A DNA stretch of 35,558 nt, from the NCBI GenBank assembly GCA_020072805.1, contig JAIQGC010000026.1, positions 1 through 35,558 of the forward strand, written 5' to 3'. Made by a program: the position numbers and the translations under genes. The DNA is from Terriglobia bacterium. GTDB taxonomy: Bacteria > Acidobacteriota > Terriglobia > Acidiferrales > UBA7541. Position 1 is the first letter of the stretch. Every line of letters begins with the position of its first letter. Below are positions 35,356 to 35,558 of the stretch, one piece after another. The notes under the pieces are model-generated. The model was not told where the DNA came from, did not search any database, and saw nothing but the letters and a program-made list of their open reading frames with translations.

Positions 35356-35371
35356 TGGTGCCATACTTGCT
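35356..35371 (+). promoter_or_regulatory. Sigma-54 promoter of pilA
   Basis: TGGTGC-N5-TTGCT has the strict GG-N10-GC spacing (GG 35357-35358, GC 35369-35370) and differs little from TGGCAC-N5-TTGCA. Transcription would start near 35382, about 39 nt before pilA. The sigma-54 activator PilR is encoded immediately upstream. Confidence 0.7.
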
Positions 35372-35420
35372 CACTACAAGGCATCTGGTAGGAACGCCAA
35401 ATTTCAAGGAGAGTTTAAAA

Positions 35421-35558
35421 ATGTCTAAGAAGCAGAAGGGCTTTTCACTTATCGAACTTCTGATCGTCGTGGCGATCATTCTGATCATCGCGGCTATCGC
35501 CATCCCCAACTTGCTGCGCGCCAAGATGGCCGCCAACGAATCTTCGGCCGTCGGTTCG
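35421..35558 (+). CDS. pilA: Type IV major pilin PilA, N-terminal part (cut by window end)
   Basis: The first 46 residues of a type IVa prepilin. After a short basic leader MSKKQKG comes the prepilin peptidase site G7/F8 and the hydrophobic helix FSLIELLIVVAII, with the conserved Glu at position 5 of the mature protein, then IAAIAIPNLLRAKMAANESS. AAGGAGAG (35406-35413) lies 7 nt before the ATG. The reading frame runs off the right edge. Being the last gene of the pil cluster and next to pilR, it is most likely the major pilin. Confidence 0.92.
   Translation, partial: MSKKQKGFSLIELLIVVAIILIIAAIAIPNLLRAKMAANESSAVGS

Overview
The window is high-GC bacterial DNA, most likely from an Acidobacteriota (Terriglobia-like) genome. 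The main clue is the Oar-like outer-membrane receptor at the left end, with its N-terminal carboxypeptidase-regulatory domain and the hallmark motif EANDDSGGVRLTLSQ. The gene neighbourhoods fit this: phoH-ybeY-corC-era, a pilB-pilT-pilC-pilS-pilR-pilA cluster, and CarD beside tsaB. The assignment is by recognition, not by a database search. I saw no rRNA, tRNA, IS element, integrase or CRISPR array. It reads as core chromosome, not a mobile island.

Layout. 1-3664: an Oar-like TonB-dependent receptor broken by an internal deletion plus frameshift, closed by a strong terminator. 3685-9251: housekeeping genes: rsmI (-), fmdB-like zinc ribbon (+), galU (-), tsaD (+), carD (-), tsaB-rimI (+). 9411-13856: a YdcH/DUF465 small protein, then a rightward run of psd, pssA, a degenerate aspartate-semialdehyde-dehydrogenase-like gene, lptE-like lipoprotein and holA. 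13925-17510: rpsT (-), a Ycf46-like AAA+ ATPase (+) and a CapA-like phosphatase (-) with a long Ala/Pro insert. 17721-23317: phoH-ybeY-corC-[CocE-like secreted hydrolase]-era, nearly all with 4-nt stop/start overlaps. 23342-27728: a leftward operon of an endonuclease III-like glycosylase, ntrY-like kinase and ntrX-like sigma-54 activator. 27945-35558: the type IV pilus cluster pilB, pilT, pilC, pilS (broken), pilR and the first 46 codons of pilA.

How the genes work together. TsaD and TsaB belong to the tRNA t6A pathway, and RimI acetylates ribosomal protein S18. Psd and PssA carry out the last two steps of phosphatidylethanolamine synthesis. PilB and PilT extend and retract pili across the PilC platform, and PilS/PilR normally control pilA. 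Upstream of both pilB and pilA I read a GG-N10-GC element typical of sigma-54 promoters, matching the sigma-54 activators PilR and NtrX encoded here.

Most notable points: two unrelated genes (receptor and pilS) have each lost a short internal segment with the same frame change; the ASD-like protein keeps the catalytic Cys but has lost the Gln, Arg and His of true ASD; phoH has a perfect Shine-Dalgarno placed for an AUC codon and none for its nearest normal start; the glycosylase gene has a promoter inside its longest possible reading frame, which moves its start; and several genes share extended -10 promoters with TGCTA. I found no clearly new multi-gene defence or biosynthetic system.
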